Shown: positions 10,947 through 23,097 of the stretch, one piece after another
How the letters are laid out: each line of letters opens with the position of its first letter
Numbering within the stretch: the stretch's first letter is position 1
Assembly (NCBI GenBank): GCA_034509755.1
Contig: CM067557.1
Location: forward strand, 13,368,001 to 13,432,000
Reading direction: 5' to 3'
Length of the DNA: 64,000 nucleotides
Source of the DNA: Anisodus tanguticus
Lineage: Eukaryota; Streptophyta; Magnoliopsida; Solanales; Solanaceae
Notes under the pieces: generated by a model
What the model was told of the DNA's origin: nothing
Seen by the model: only the letters and a program-made list of their open reading frames with translations
The model's database searches: none
Position numbers and translations under genes: made by a program

Positions 10947-12000
10947 ATGTCTACATCCCGGAACATGTTTCATCCGGCCCTTACAGTTTCTAACATCAAG
11001 AATAATATCCCTTTCGTTCTTGAAATAGAAAACGTCCAATATGCGACGTGAACCGAACTATTCAAAATTCACACACGATCGCATCAATTCATCCATCACA
11101 TAATTCTCGAGGCTCCTGAGGATACAGAGGTGCCAAAACGCGAGGATGATCCTAAGTTGTGGACGACTATTGATGCTACCGTCCTTCAGTGGATATATTC
11201 CACCATATCTACCGACCTTTTGAAAACAATTATTGAGTATGACACTACGGCACAAGCGATTTGGGATAGACTGCGTGATATATTCCAAGATAATCAAAAT
11301 TCTAGAGCCGCTTACCCTTGAGCAGGATTTCTCCCACGTCAATATGCAAGATATTCCTAATGTTTCGGCTTATTGCAAAAGATTAAAGGAATTGGCGGAC
11401 CAACTTCGCAAAGTTGGCGCGCCGGTTTCAAACGATCGTTTGGTCCTCCAAATGGTTTCCGGCCTCTCCGAGGCCTATAGTGGTGTAGGAACGCTTCTTC
11501 GACAAAGCAATCCGCTTCCACAATTTTATCAGGCGCGTTCTATGCTTACACTAGAAGAAGCAGGCATGGCAAAACGAGCGGCTACCAGTACTAGTCCCGT
11601 AGTCATGATGACCGAGTCCACGGTGTATCCTACCGTTTCGAACAACTCGGGCCAAAACCGCAACAATGGTGGCTGCAAAAAGGGTGGAAATAAGAAAAAT
11701 GGCAAAAACTGTGGCGGCAGCCGACAAAATGGTGGTGGCAGTGGGGCTCCTCGCAGTGGTCAGCAGCAGCAACAGTTTTGGGGCCCATAGTGGGCCCCTA
11801 TGCAGTGGAAATGGGCCCCACAACAGCAGTTTGGGCCCAGCCAGTTTACCTCCCAGCGGCAGTGGCCGCCCCGGCGACGAATCCAGGCCCAATTTGGCTG
11901 GTCCAAGCATTCTGACCCGGCAGTTAGCGATCGGGCCGAGACCGCAAGCAGGGGTGCTTGGGCCTCGGCCTCTGCAAGCCCATCACGCAGCGGCACCAAC
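10947..12000 (+). pseudogene. gag of copia C (nonsense and frameshift)
   Basis: The ATG at 10947 opens MSTSRNMFHPALTVSNIKNN. Codon 35, expected Trp in the conserved YATW, is TGA at 11049. The frame then reads TELFKIHTRSH to RAAYP, where one extra base near 11319 shifts it. The rest (11325-11790) includes DQLRKVGAPVSNDRLVLQM and a Gly/Asn/Lys-rich basic tail (about 11640-11760) likely used for RNA binding. No CCHC motif is seen. Both breaks would need correction for a full Gag. Confidence 0.85.
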
Positions 12001-13753
12001 ACATACCGACATCGAAGCCGCAATGTACACGTTTGGTTTAAATCCACCGGACCACAATTGGTATATGGACACGGGGCCACTGCCCACATGACATCCGATT
12101 CAGGTACGCTCTCGTCTTATTCCAATTTGAGCAACCCCCGCGGTATAATTATTGGTAATGGTAATTCTATTCCAATTCGTGGGTATGGTCATAAAATGTT
12201 GTCTCCCCCCATCCACCCCTTATCTTGAAAAATACCCTTCATGCCCCCAAATTGATTAAAAATTTATTGTGTCTGTCCGTAAATTCACTACTGACAATTA
12301 TGTTTCTATTGAATTTGATCCATTTGGTTTCTCTGTGAAGGATTTCAAGACTGGGAGTCCTCTCATGAGGTGTGATAGTAGGGGAGATTCCGGTCCATCG
12401 AGTCAAACCCTGCCGTCAGCTTTTGCAGCCATTTCTCCTTCCTTATGGCATGCTCGTCTTGGTCATCCGGGGTCCTCTATTTTGTCATCTTTAGATAAAA
12501 ATAGTTTTATTTCATGTAAGGGTACGAGTCATACTCCAATTTGTCAATCTTGTTCTTTAGAAAAAATTGTTAAGTTGCCATTTGTAGACTCAAAATCTCA
12601 TACTTTAATGCCATTTGATATTATTCATAGCGACTTATGGACGTCTCATGTTCCTAGTTTTGTGGGTCATCGGTATTATGTTCTATTTTTGGAAGATTAT
12701 TCTAAATTTCTATGGACGTTTCCAATAGCGAAGAAATCTCAAGTTTTTTCCGTCTTCCTAAAATTTAGAGCATTCATCATAACTCAATTCGACCGTGAAA
12801 TCAAAAATATTTAGTGTGATAATGGAAAAGAGTATGACAATAAGGTGTTTCGGAAATTCTATGCTACTAATGAGATAAATTTTTGTTTCTCTTATCCTCA
12901 TACATCTTCACAAAATGGGAAAGCCGAACGTAAAATTCGTTTCATAAATAACATTATCCGCACTCTATTAATTCATGCTTCTGTACCCCCATATTTTTGG
13001 CATCATGCTCTTCAAATGGCTACATATCTACTTAACATAACTCCTTCCAAAGGTTTGACATATTCTTCCCCTCTTCAAATTTTATATAACAAAATTCCTT
13101 CATATTCACATCTTCGGGTTTTTGGGTGTTTGTGTTATCCGTTATTTCCTTCCACCACAATTAACAAACTTCAGGCCCGGTTGACTCCGTGTGTGTTTTT
13201 GGGTTTTCCATCTAATCATCGTGGCTACAAATGCTTTGATTTATCCTCCAATAAAATTATCATTAATCGCCATGTAATTTTTGATGAATCCCAATTTCCA
13301 TTTGCTAAAAGTCATTCTCCCGTGCCTAGTTCGTATAATATTTTGGATGAACAAATATCCCCGTATATTATTCAGCATTTTTCGGACATCTCCGTACCCA
13401 AAATTCTCCAGCGAGCCCACTGCCCGCTGGTCCCATTGGCCCGTCACACTCCTCTCTGCCCGGTTTTATCACTGGGCCAGTTTCTGCAATTGGGCCAGTC
13501 CAGCCCAATACTGGAACTGGTCCAGTTTTTGGTTCCAACAATTGTACTGCTTCCCGAGTTGGGCCAGCAGGCCCACTTCCTGCTGGCCAGTCCGTCCCGA
13601 GCCCAGCAAATTCCCAAAATCCACTCAATTCTTTCTCGAGTCATAGACCGGTCACTCATAGTCAGCGGGGTATTGTTACACCTAAAAGACATTTTAATTT
13701 ACATTCTAATGTCTCTAAATCCCCCTTGTCCCGTAATCCTGTGTCTGCCTTAA
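12001..13753 (+). pseudogene. protease and integrase of copia C (broken)
   Basis: The protease motif is NWYMDTG with D-T-G at 12068-12076; a one-base loss directly after it moves ATAHMTS into another frame. The gag-pre-integrase zinc site (LWHARLGHPGS ... PICQSCSLEK) lies at about 12440-12560. The integrase core shows FDIIHSDLW (first Asp), CDNGKEY (second Asp, just after a TAG at 12812) and SSQNGKAERKIR (Glu, about 12910-12940). The C-terminal FGCLCYPLFPSTT block is at 13120. Integrase would join the cDNA to the host genome. Confidence 0.88.
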
Positions 13754-13776
13754 ACGACCTGAATTGAAAAATTGCT

Positions 13777-15257
13777 ATGGCTGATGAATATAATGCTCTT
13801 ATTGATAATAAGACGTGGGAGTTGGTGTCCCGTCCATATGGTATTAATGTTATCAGGTCTATGTGGATTTTTGCTCATAAGAAGAATTCAGATGGTTCAT
13901 TTGCTCGACATAAGGCGCGGCTTGTGGGTGATGGTAAGACTCAGCAAGTTGGTATAGATTGTGGGGAGACGTTTAGTCCGGTGGTCAAGTCGGCTACCAT
14001 TCGCACTGTGCTTAGCTTGGCTCTTTTGAAAACATGGCTTATTCATCAGTTAGATGTCAAAAATGTTTTCCTACATGGTGATCTCAAGGAAACAGTCTAT
14101 ATGCATCAGCCATTGAGATTCAGGGATCCCAACCATCCTCATCATGTCTGTTTGTTGAAGAAGTCCTTATATGGGCTTAAGCAGTTTCCACGGACCTGGT
14201 ATACAAGGTTTGCTGACTATGTTTCGACTATTGGGTTCACTCACAGCAGGTCAGATAATTCCTTGTTCATCTATTATTGTGGTTCGTCTGTGGCCTACAT
14301 TCTGTTGTATGTGGATGATATCATTTTGACTGCCTCTTCCGATGTCTTACGACAGTCTATCATGACCATGTTCAGCTCTGAGTTTGCTATGAAAGACTTA
14401 GGGCCCTTGAGTTACTTTTTGAGGATTGCCGTCAAGCGTCATTCAGATGGATTGTTTTTGTCTCAACGAAAGAATGCAGCTGAGATCATCAAGAGGGCTG
14501 GGATGTCATCCTGTAAGTCCACTTCCACTCCAGTTGATACGAAGCCTAAGCTTAGTGTCACGGCCGGCGTACCCTACGAGGATTCGACCCGCTATCGCAG
14601 TCTTGCAGGGGCCCTTCGGTATCTTACCTTTACGAGACTGGATATTACGTATGCTGTCCAGCAGGTGTGTTTGTTCATGCATTATCCCAGAATTGAGCAC
14701 ATGAATGCGCTCAAACGCATCATTCGGTATATTCAAGGTACACTTGACTATGGGTTGCATTTATATCCTTCCTCGACGACCACACTGGTCTCGTATACAG
14801 ATGTTGATTGGGGTGGTTGTCCTGACACCAGACGGTCTATTGTATGTTTCTTGGAAACAACTTGGTCTACTGGTCTGTAAAGCATCAGTCGACTCTATCC
14901 CGCTCAAGTGCCGAGGCTGAATATCGAGGGGTAACTAATGTGGTCTCAGAATCATGTTGGTTACATAATTTGCTTTTGGAGCTTCATTGTCCCATTCAGA
15001 AGGCAACCTTGGTATATTGCGATAATATTAGTGTCATCTACCTTTCTGGTAATCCGGTTCAGCACTAACGCACTAAACATATCGAGATGGACATTCACTT
15101 TGTCCGTGAAAAGGTTGCATGTGGTCAAGTTCGCGTATGCCATGTCCCGTCAAGATATCAAATTGTCGACATCTTTACAAAGGGTCTTCCCTTGGTCCTT
15201 TTTGAAGATTTTAGGGACAGTCTCAGCGTTCAAAGACCGCCTGCTATGACTGCGGGG
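13777..15257 (+). pseudogene. reverse transcriptase and RNase H of copia C (RT frame intact)
   Basis: A 367-residue frame (13777-14880) holds the whole RT with GIDCGETFSPVVK, YGLKQFPRTWY and an intact YVDD (14308-14319). The RNase H start (VSYTDVDWGG) is in the same frame. A loss of about 10 bases near 14842 shifts RNase H, which continues from 14844 as FLGNNLVYWSVKHQ and RSSAEAEYRGVTNV; a stop at 15066 interrupts it before RTKHIEMDIHFVREK. Of all copies here this RT is the least damaged. Confidence 0.9.
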
Positions 15258-15258
15258 G

Positions 15259-15529
15259 TGTATTAAATATACATAATATACATGTGTATATTGGTCTCGG
15301 ATTGGCTCTCGGATTTGGCTGATTATTGTGTATAATTTATGGTAATATTTAGTATCCTAGTTTAGGTAATGTTGTAATATAATTAGTATTGTATTACCAT
15401 AAATGTATAGTTAGAGTAGAATAAGGTTTTAGGAATAGAATAGGAATAGGATTTCCTATTATGGAAATATGTAACTTGTATATATAGCCTTTCAATTAAT
15501 GAAAATAATCAATGGATTATTTTTTTTCA
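15259..15529 (+). repeat. 3' LTR of copia C
   Basis: It begins TGTATTAAATATACATAATA after the G-rich tract and ends TTTTTTTCA before the target repeat ATAAG. Confidence 0.93.
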
Positions 15530-15594
15530 ATAAGAACCTCAACAAGTATTGTCGTTTGGTCGCCCCTACTTTTGTTGACTTAGACCCTTAATAC

Positions 15595-15788
15595 TTTAGG
15601 AAGATACATTCATAGAATATATATATAATCATGATATGTAGTAATAATTTAGGTTACCTAAAATATAAGATATTAATTACAACCTAATTGATTTGTCTAA
15701 TAATTACAATATCACTAATTGATTATAATTACATGATTTATGGTGGAGAATGATAATATGAGATTGCTCCCATAATTATCGTGTGTAA
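15595..15788 (-). repeat. 3' LTR of copia D
   Basis: It matches 17141-17356 but lacks about 26 bp near its left end. The outer TG is mutated to TT. Confidence 0.85.
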
Positions 15789-15869
15789 CAGTCCCCCGTA
15801 GTCTTAGCGGGAGGTTCACGGATGTTGAGACTGTCCCGGAAATCATCAAAAAGTATGCATGTTGTGGAC

Positions 15870-16866
15870 GAGACCCTAGAATACTGGGTTGGCGATTGGA
15901 CGAAGGAGGAGGCCTGACCCACGAAGAATTCGGATATGGACCTGGCGGGGCAGCCCACTATGGGCCCAGGCCACGGTGGGAACTACCCCCACTGGTTGCC
16001 GCCATTGCCAGCAATATTACCGCCACTGCCCGGGCTGGGCACTGCCGCCTGCGGGTTGGCCCCTTCCCCGTCCACGTCCCTTCCCACCATTATTTTTGCC
16101 TTTATTGTTTTTGTTTGAACCCCGCTTTTTGGCCATTATTTTGACGATTATTATGACCGCCCGAACCAGAATTTTGGGACTCCAAATCAATGGAAAATGA
16201 GTTGGTGGAGACGAGAGCAGTTCCGGCGGTGGTTGCCCCAGAAGATCCCTATTTTGCCTTCCTCGTTTCCTCGAGAATTAACCTCAAATGGGCCTCATAG
16301 AAAGGAGGCAATGGATTGCTTTATTGAATGAACGTAGCAACTCCATCATAATGTTCATTCAATCTGGCAATCAACTGAAGGACTAACCGTTGATTTATCA
16401 CGGGCGAACCAACGTTGGACAGTTGGTCCACAAGTACCTTTAATTCTTGACAATAGGCTGAGATGTTAGAAAAATCATCCAATTTAATAATTATAAATTG
16501 GTGTTCAAGATAAACGGCCCTAGACATTTTGTTATCTTGAAAAATATTTTCTAATCTTTCCCACGCCTGTTTAGCCGTAGAACTTGGTTCTAAGATGGTA
16601 TGAAGAAAATCATTCGAAATTGTGCCATAAATCCATTGAAGAACTATAGCATCTAAGCAAGACCATAATTTCTTGTCCACTGTAGTGGTATCCGACGGTG
16701 ACTCGGGCGGAATGTTATGGTTAATCACCACATAGGCGCGACCGTGAATTTTGAATAGTTTTGTCCATGAGGTATACTGCCCTCTCTCCATTTCAAGAGT
16801 TATGGAGATAAAGTTCTTGACGTTATTAACGGAAAGAGCAGAATGAAATGTTTGTTTTTCCGACAT
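15870..16866 (-). pseudogene. gag of copia D, 181 codons open then stop
   Basis: From the ATG at 16866 a 181-residue frame runs without break: MSEKQTFHSALSVNNVKNF, LEMERGQYTSWTKLFKIHG and GTISNDFLHTILEPSS. A CAA-to-TAA change at 16321-16323 ends it, where copy E continues QQSNPL. The gag tail follows in pieces down to the deletion joint. This is the longest uninterrupted gag in the window, and it gives the start codon that copy E has lost. Confidence 0.85.
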
Positions 16867-17140
16867 AGTTTCAACTTAGAAACAAAAGAAGAAGAGAAAT
16901 TGGAGGTGTTTTGATGGAAGATGATGGAAGAACCCTAAACTTTGGAACAAAATATGGTCTAGCCGGGGGGGTGGGGGGGTGACGGATAGAGAGTAGTTTA
17001 GGTTTAGGGTTTTGGAATTGTTTAGGTTTAGTAAACTTAATTAGGGTTTGGCCGAAAATAATAGAAGGGGGATATTTCGGTTTAGGGGAGAAAGGAAGGA
17101 GAAAGAATTAGGGCAAAGGATCTTTAGACTCTTGATACCA

Positions 17141-17356
17141 TGTAGGAAGATAATTCTTTGAGTATCTCATTCCATCCATAGAATATATATACAATCATGG
17201 TATGTAGTAATAATCTAGGTTACCTAAAATAGAAGATGCTAATTACTACTTAATTGATTTGTCTAATAATTATAATATCACTAATTGATTATAATTACAT
17301 AATTTATGGTGGAGGGTGATAATATGGGATTGCTCCCATAATTATCCTGTGTAACA
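17141..17356 (-). repeat. 5' LTR of copia D
   Basis: On the minus strand it starts TGTTACACAGGATAATTATG and ends TCTTCCTACA before TGGTATCAAG. It resembles the LTRs of copia E in the GATAATTATGG block. Confidence 0.9.
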
Positions 17357-17784
17357 ACTACCACAATTTAAGGCTTTTTCTTTGCATCCAAATTGAAATT
17401 GATCCTAAGAAATGAGTTTGAATGTTGATGTATACTGTTAGTATATCATCCATATTTCAATGACTTTTTTAAGTTGATCGTCAGATCAGTATTTCCTTCC
17501 ACCCATTTTATGTGGAAATGTTTGATGACGCATCATGAAATTTAGGATTATTTTTTGTTTGAGATTTATGGTCTGAGACGCGTCACAAACATTTGTGAGC
17601 TATAAATCATCTCATTAGAATGAGAAATTTAACGTTAAATTATCTCTAATTAAATATGCAAACAAATAATTCTTTCTTCGAACATAATAAGAAAGAGCGT
17701 GCACCACATAAACTGAGACGTAAAAAGTAACAAGTATTAACTATCTGATACAAGTACACTTATAGGGTGAATGTACAATTCCCA

Positions 17785-17975
17785 TCCTTTTTTTACGATT
17801 TTTCACCCGGTGTCAGGTACATGCATTGAAATTCGACTATATTCGGATTCGTCCTGCGTAGGGCTCATTTGGAAAAGGCGGGGTATTTTTTCATACCCAG
17901 AGCTCAAATGCGAGACCTCTGGTTAAGAAAAAAGAAGCCTCATCCGTTGCACCACATTCTTTGGTGGTTACCATC
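17785..17975 (-). mobile_element. Probable tRNA-derived SINE, minus strand
   Basis: Read on the minus strand, TGGTGCAACGG (17947-17957) fits a pol III A box and GCATTTGAGCT (17901-17911) is a worn B box about 40 bp further on. The right end carries CCACATTCTTTGGTGG. The layout and wording match a repeat common in Solanaceae genomes, which is recalled knowledge. Target duplications were not found, so the ends are approximate. Confidence 0.5.
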
Positions 17976-18202
17976 CCATCCTGCATACCAAGTGCATGTG
18001 AAATTACCCTTCTTTCTAATCTCTTCTTCAATTGACTTCATCGACTTCAGGAAGCATGTACCTCAATTGGCTACTTAATTTTAAAACTAATTAAAGACTC
18101 CTTCATCATGTACTCTTTTTCTTTAATTTTTGTGGGTAGTTGTCAATCTTCTTCATGTTGTTGCACGACTATTCTATCGATGAACATTTACATATATGAT
18201 AG

Positions 18203-18480
18203 TTAAAGATATAATTAAATAAATAAAATATGTCTTTTTTAATATTTTAAATTTTTAAATGTGATGATCATACAATTTCAATAAGGATCAGAGTAGACAG
18301 AGGTCGTTGACTCAAATCTTAGCGCCGACATTATTAAAAAGAATTTCTACATACTTAATTCATGAAAAAAAAATGGGTTCACACGTTAATGTGGATGTAT
18401 CAAAAATATAATTAAATTATAAAGTGTGTTCTTCTTAACATTTTAAATGTTTAAATGAGATGATCACACAACTTCAATAA
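18203..18480. repeat. 75-bp direct repeat flanking a tRNA-like insert
   Basis: The segment ATATAATTAAAT ... ACAATTTCAATAA occurs near 18203-18280 and again near 18405-18480 at about 207-bp spacing. The sequence between contains GACTCAAATCTTAG, weakly like a B box. Confidence 0.55.
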
Positions 18481-18849
18481 TAATTTTATGACTTAATTAC
18501 ATCGGTTTTAGTAGTTGAGTTTGTTTTTAGATTTGGTAGTCGCCAAAATCTGGTATTTCATTTTTGGTTCAAGACATGAAAGTGACAATAACTATATAAA
18601 AAGAAGCATCAACCTCAATATTTTAAGTTTAGGTCATTTTCTATATATGCAAATTTATTATAAGCTGCTTAGCTTCATCTTCACTACGAACAACTGTACA
18701 AAATAACGTGGAATTCATAAATTCGATGGCGTGATTTACATTTTTCCAACCAATAAGAACATCCATCACTATCATTATAATTTAAATATCTTATCCTTAA
18801 TTTACTGTCACTTTTAAACAAGCTTCCTATTCCTTATTTGTTTGATTTA

Positions 18850-18911
18850 TTGGATATGTAAAGCGGTACGGGAAGTAAATAAATATTACAAGTGTTCGAA
18901 AGGATAAACAA
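18850..18911 (+). repeat. Left arm of the 62-bp inverted repeat
   Basis: It reads TTGGATATGTAAAGCGGTAC, then GGGAAGTAAATAAATATTAC, then AAGTGTTCGAAAGGATAAAC. The complement lies at 24162-24223. Confidence 0.9.
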
Positions 18912-21900
18912 AAGTTGTGTGACCAAATCTGGATATGGCTGTGGTTTTCTAGTAGAAGAGACTTGTGATTATGATGTTGAAGGTCAGCGTGTTCATGGTG
19001 TCACCGCTCCTGAGAATGGTGGGAACAATCGCCCACGAGAGGCTGGGGATGTCAACTGGGACAAGAGGAGAAGGATGAAGATGTGGTTCTATCTTGTAGC
19101 AGAAGACCTATATCTGTCCCAGACAAAGGATCCGAATTATGGTAAGGAGGAAATGGACACTCAATCCGATGAAGTGACTGAAGTGGGCCAGAATCCGAAA
19201 TTGGGATAAGTATTTTTTCTTCTTTGTCAAAAATAAGATTAAATGATGTCTGATTAAAAAGGGCTTAAAGTAAGGAGGAATATGAAAATGTTTCACGAAA
19301 TAATTTATATTCCTTACGCTTTAAAATCAGAAGTTTAATCTCATCTTCTTTCCCGTTTAAAGATTGGATTTTGTAAACGACTTAAAAAGATCTGTTCTTT
19401 TAAGTGTAATTTTTAAAAGTGTGTAAAGTATGTTCGCACATACGAGGGAAAAGATCCACCGACTGTGTGAAAAATGTTACCACTCTTAAGTGAGCGCCAG
19501 GGATTTCCCTAGGCACCAATCATAAGGGAAGAAGACTAAAAGCTAAAGATATTAAGCATGTCACACTATTTGGTAGAAGATCCTTCATAGGATGATATTG
19601 GACACTCAGTCATACAAAGCCTACGGGCGACTGTAGTGGGGCCAAAATTCCTTTGATAGGATGATATTGGACACTCACTCATACAAAGCCTACGGGCGAC
19701 TGGAGTGGGGCCAGAATTCATTTCATAGGTAATGGACACCTAGTGTGGTGGGCCAGAATTTCCAGAGTCTTAAATGATCTGAAGGCCAGAAGAAAGGCAG
19801 AAAAATAATGGACACCTAGTAATGTGGGCCAGAGTTTCCAGGTCTTTAATGATCTAAAGGCCAAAAGAAAGGCAGAAAAGAAATTGGACACTCAGTCTAC
19901 CAAAGAAACTGGAGTGGGCCAGAGTATCCAGATCACATATGATCCGGTTACGCCCTAACCACGGGCATGAGGTTGCTCACGTGAAGCAATGCCACCTCTA
20001 AAGTAGAAGGGGTTGGAGAGGTTGTCCTCAATAGGACTTCAGGGAATGGGATCACTCTAAAATGAGGTGATACATGTCCCAAACTTGGTTTAAGGGACGT
20101 TGTTGGTCAAGTTGGTTTGAGACTAGTCCAACAGGTCTATAATAACTAAGAATGGTACATTATATATTTGTAATCCGTGCATCTATGCCATCATAAATTA
20201 AGACACGTTAAATAGAAAGTCATTCAAAAGCTAACGAAGTTGAGATTGTTGCCTTCTGTCGACATAAACCCTCAAAATGAATGTGAGGTAGATGAAGAGG
20301 CAAAATCATCTTTCCATTCCGTCAAAGGAATAGCGAAAGAAGCATCGCTCCTCAGGAACTTAGTCACACCTACATGGGTGATTTGAAGTTTGTACAAAAT
20401 AGAGGGGGGAGACAAGTACTTTGTGACCTTCATTGATGATGGTACAACGTATTGTATACTTTGTTTGTTGAAAAGCAAAGATGAAGTTGTTGAAGCGGAT
20501 AAGCGCTACAAAGCAGAAGTTGAAAATCAACTAATCCTACGGATTGAGGAATTCGTAGTGATAGAGGGGAAGAATGTGAAGCATCGTTCATCAAACAACT
20601 GCTCATTACTCACCTCAGTCTAACAATATTAGCCAAGCGCAAAGCTGTACGCCCAAAATATATGGGGCAAGGCGATCCTTACCACTAATGTGATTCTCAA
20701 TAGAACTCCACATAAGGATAACCCTCTGTGTGAAACATGGAAAGGATCCCACATACAAATGTTGTGATGTGGGGTGGCTTGGTGGAAGTTGGAATACCGA
20801 AACAGGTAAAGTTGGACCTAAGACTGTAAATTGCATTTCCACTGGATCTGCAAATAACAGTAGTGCTTATCGCCTCTTGGTGTCAAAGAATGATGAATTC
20901 TTTGAGGATAACTTTCCTTGAGAAGGAAAAAGAAGTAATTACTCGAGGTTAACAAGAACCCGCGAGTGCCTGACAGTCCGGAACTAGAAGTTCTGTATCT
21001 ACAGGACTCAGAAGTTGATGTCTATCCGGAACTTAATATTCCAGATCTACAGAACTCAAGGATTCTAGATGTTGAATCGAGACGGAGCAAAGAGGGGACA
21101 AAGACTTGTTCCAGGCCTTCTAGCTTGTATGGTTGAAAATGAACCATGGATAATTAACAAATAATTGTCATCTCCAGAAGCGCTGCTTTGGAAAGAAGCT
21201 ACAAAGAGAGAAATAGATTCCATTATATAGAACTATACTTGTGTAATGGTTGATCTTCCTCTGGGAAAAAACCTTTGGGTTGTAAATGTGGATACTCAAA
21301 AGTGAGTACAAAGTAGATGGATCTACTGACGAGTATAAGGCCTAGACTATTTGAACATGTGCTTCCCTGTGAATAGCTTAACATCCAGGGCCATTGTAGT
21401 CTTGTGTGGCATGGATATTGAAACAGCCTTCCTAACCGGAGAGTTGGAAGGGGAGGATCAGAGTAGGTTTGCTGGACTATTGGGATTCTTCCTAAACTTT
21501 CATTTTGGTCCCTGAAAATGTTTACATTTTGGTCCTGGAAGTTTCAGATAAAACAGAAATAATAAATCTGACCACAGAAACATTGACTCTGAAGTTGAAA
21601 GCCAACAATTGGAAAGCCAAAAGTCTGAGAGTGGAAGTCATATTGAAACGAAGTCTCGATATGAAAGATGTGGGTATCACAGATGACATCTTAGGAATTG
21701 GATTTCTAAGACATCTAACGACTGGTCTAACTCAAACTGAGTTGTGAGATAATTGGCAGTCTCGTTGTAGCCACCAATGGATATGAATCATAGAACTGAT
21801 TGGAATCATGGTGCACCCATAGACAAGGAGCGATATGTGCAGGTCACATGTAGTTCAATGTATTGTACACACTACAACCGACCTGGTATCGGCCTACAAA

Positions 21901-23097
21901 GCAGATCAGTTAAACTAATGTTCACTGATAATTTTAATAAATGATCAATAGAAGGCATTGAGTCGGATATAACGATATCTGAAATAATTGCTTATCTACG
22001 GATTATGGTATTCTGGAGGTCCAGCGGTTCTAGGAGAACACAGTGATGCAAACTGGACATCATATGTGAAGAACACCAAAGCCACAAGGAAATGTGTATG
22101 GTGGGTCTTAGAAAACACTCTAAGCAAACTTGCATCGGCCAATTCATGATGGAATCGAAGTTTATCGCTTTATACAAAGCATGAAAGAAGTTGAGTAACT
22201 TCGCGACTCCTTAGAGGACATCCCTTATTAGGAGAAACATGTGCCTTCAGCAGTTATACACTGTAGCTAGCCGGTCGGCTTCAAGAAGGACACGGATGAC
22301 GGCGTCTGGACATATCTGTCAGGATCTGTCGAAGACATAAGGCCGTATGGCAGTTGATCATCACGGGTGTCACTTCCTTAATTACTAATCAAATGATATA
22401 GCTGGACTACCCGAAGATCAAGTGTTCTGCCTGTCTAGGGAAATGGGCTTAAAACCCAAATAATACGAACCTTTGTGGTGGTAACCCAACCATACTGACT
22501 GGAGATCCCAAGAATTTGGTTAAATGGGAAAACTAAGTTGTAAAAAAGGTTCAGTTGAGCACTTCGGTTGCAGCAAGAGCACTTCGGATGATGATTTCTG
22601 TAGGGAAACATGAATCCAAAATTATTCCCACGATAGACATTAAAGTGCTACCTGTATGTGGGTAAAGGTTAAGCTTCCAAACCTTTAACGATCCTCAAAC
22701 GGTTGAGGTTAAGGTTGGGGAAACTTTTAATGATTTCTAACACTTGTGAAGTGGGGTATACCAGGATACCTTGTAGGATATCACTTATTTAAGTGCGAGG
22801 ACAGGACGCCTCAAATGAATGCACTTAAGAATCCAAGTGTGTCCATGGCCATAACGGACAAAACAATAAGAAGAACATGAATAAAGAGAGTTATTGTGTT
22901 GGTATCATTGTCTTGGTTTACACTAAACACTGACGGTTCAAGACATCACGTTCACCGCGTAATAAGTAAGTCCGATGGTATTCAACTAGGGAAGGTTCAA
23001 AGAAGAAGCTACCTCTCCTGATGCAATATCTTTTAGCTGAAAGATTGCTGAAAGTAGGCACCTTGTGTGTGCGCCAAAATCTCTTTCAAGATGGGAT
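18892..23097 (+). pseudogene. Strongly decayed Ty1-copia polyprotein
   Basis: Fragments of copia domains follow in order on the plus strand. A gag-like RRMKMWFYLVAEDLYL lies at 19064. The integrase start GGDKYFVTFIDDGTTYC (20405-20460) runs on to KSKDEVVEADKRYKAEVENQ. WGKAILTTNVILNRTPHK follows near 20660. SANNSSAYRLLVSKNDEFFE (20845) matches the integrase C-terminal region, and WKEATKREIDSI and VDLPLGKNLW (21190-21280) match the RT start. No 5' LTR was found. It is of a different lineage from copies B-E and far older. Confidence 0.7.
19588..19930 (+). repeat. Tandem duplications in the leader of the decayed copia
   Basis: GGATGATATTGGACACTCA recurs 69 bp apart (from about 19590 and 19659), each followed by ACAAAGCCTACGGGCGACTG. 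A second pair, ATGGACACCTAGT...GGGCCAGA, begins near 19728 and 19808. Confidence 0.8.

Larger units (their letters stand above)
10511..15529 (+). mobile_element. Complete Ty1-copia element C, plus strand, best preserved
   Basis: LTRs at 10511-10779 and 15259-15529 are about 96% alike by eye. The target duplication ATAAG is exact (10506-10510 and 15530-15534). The primer-binding site TGGTATCAAGAGC begins at 10780 and a polypurine tract CTGCGGGGG lies at 15250-15258. Domains run gag, protease, integrase, RT, RNase H. Two nonsense codons and at least three frameshifts interrupt an otherwise readable polyprotein. The low LTR divergence makes it the youngest-looking full-length copy here. Confidence 0.95.
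15595..17356 (-). mobile_element. Internally deleted Ty1-copia derivative D, minus strand
   Basis: LTRs at 15595-15788 and 17141-17356 bracket only a gag gene and the last codons of RNase H. On the minus strand the gag tail YSRVSSTTC runs straight into ILFDDFRDSLNIREPP, which in copy E are about 3.26 kb apart. The junction lies in a shared GCAT (15855-15858). Flanking pentamers AATAC (15590-15594) and ACTAC (17357-17361) differ at one position and are probably the target duplication. The primer site is kept (17131-17140). Such a derivative could move only with enzymes supplied by a relative. Confidence 0.9.
17357..18849. other. Intergenic, mostly AT-rich
   Basis: Apart from a SINE-like segment (17785-17975) and a 75-bp direct repeat (18203/18411) I see no gene. 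Near 17495-17650 a C(A)CCCATTTTATGTGG motif resembles a worn MITE end, but no partner end was found. Confidence 0.5.

Noticed and set aside
18892..19209. 105-residue frame as a host gene
   Set aside because: It begins within the inverted-repeat arm, and its only recognisable block resembles copia gag.
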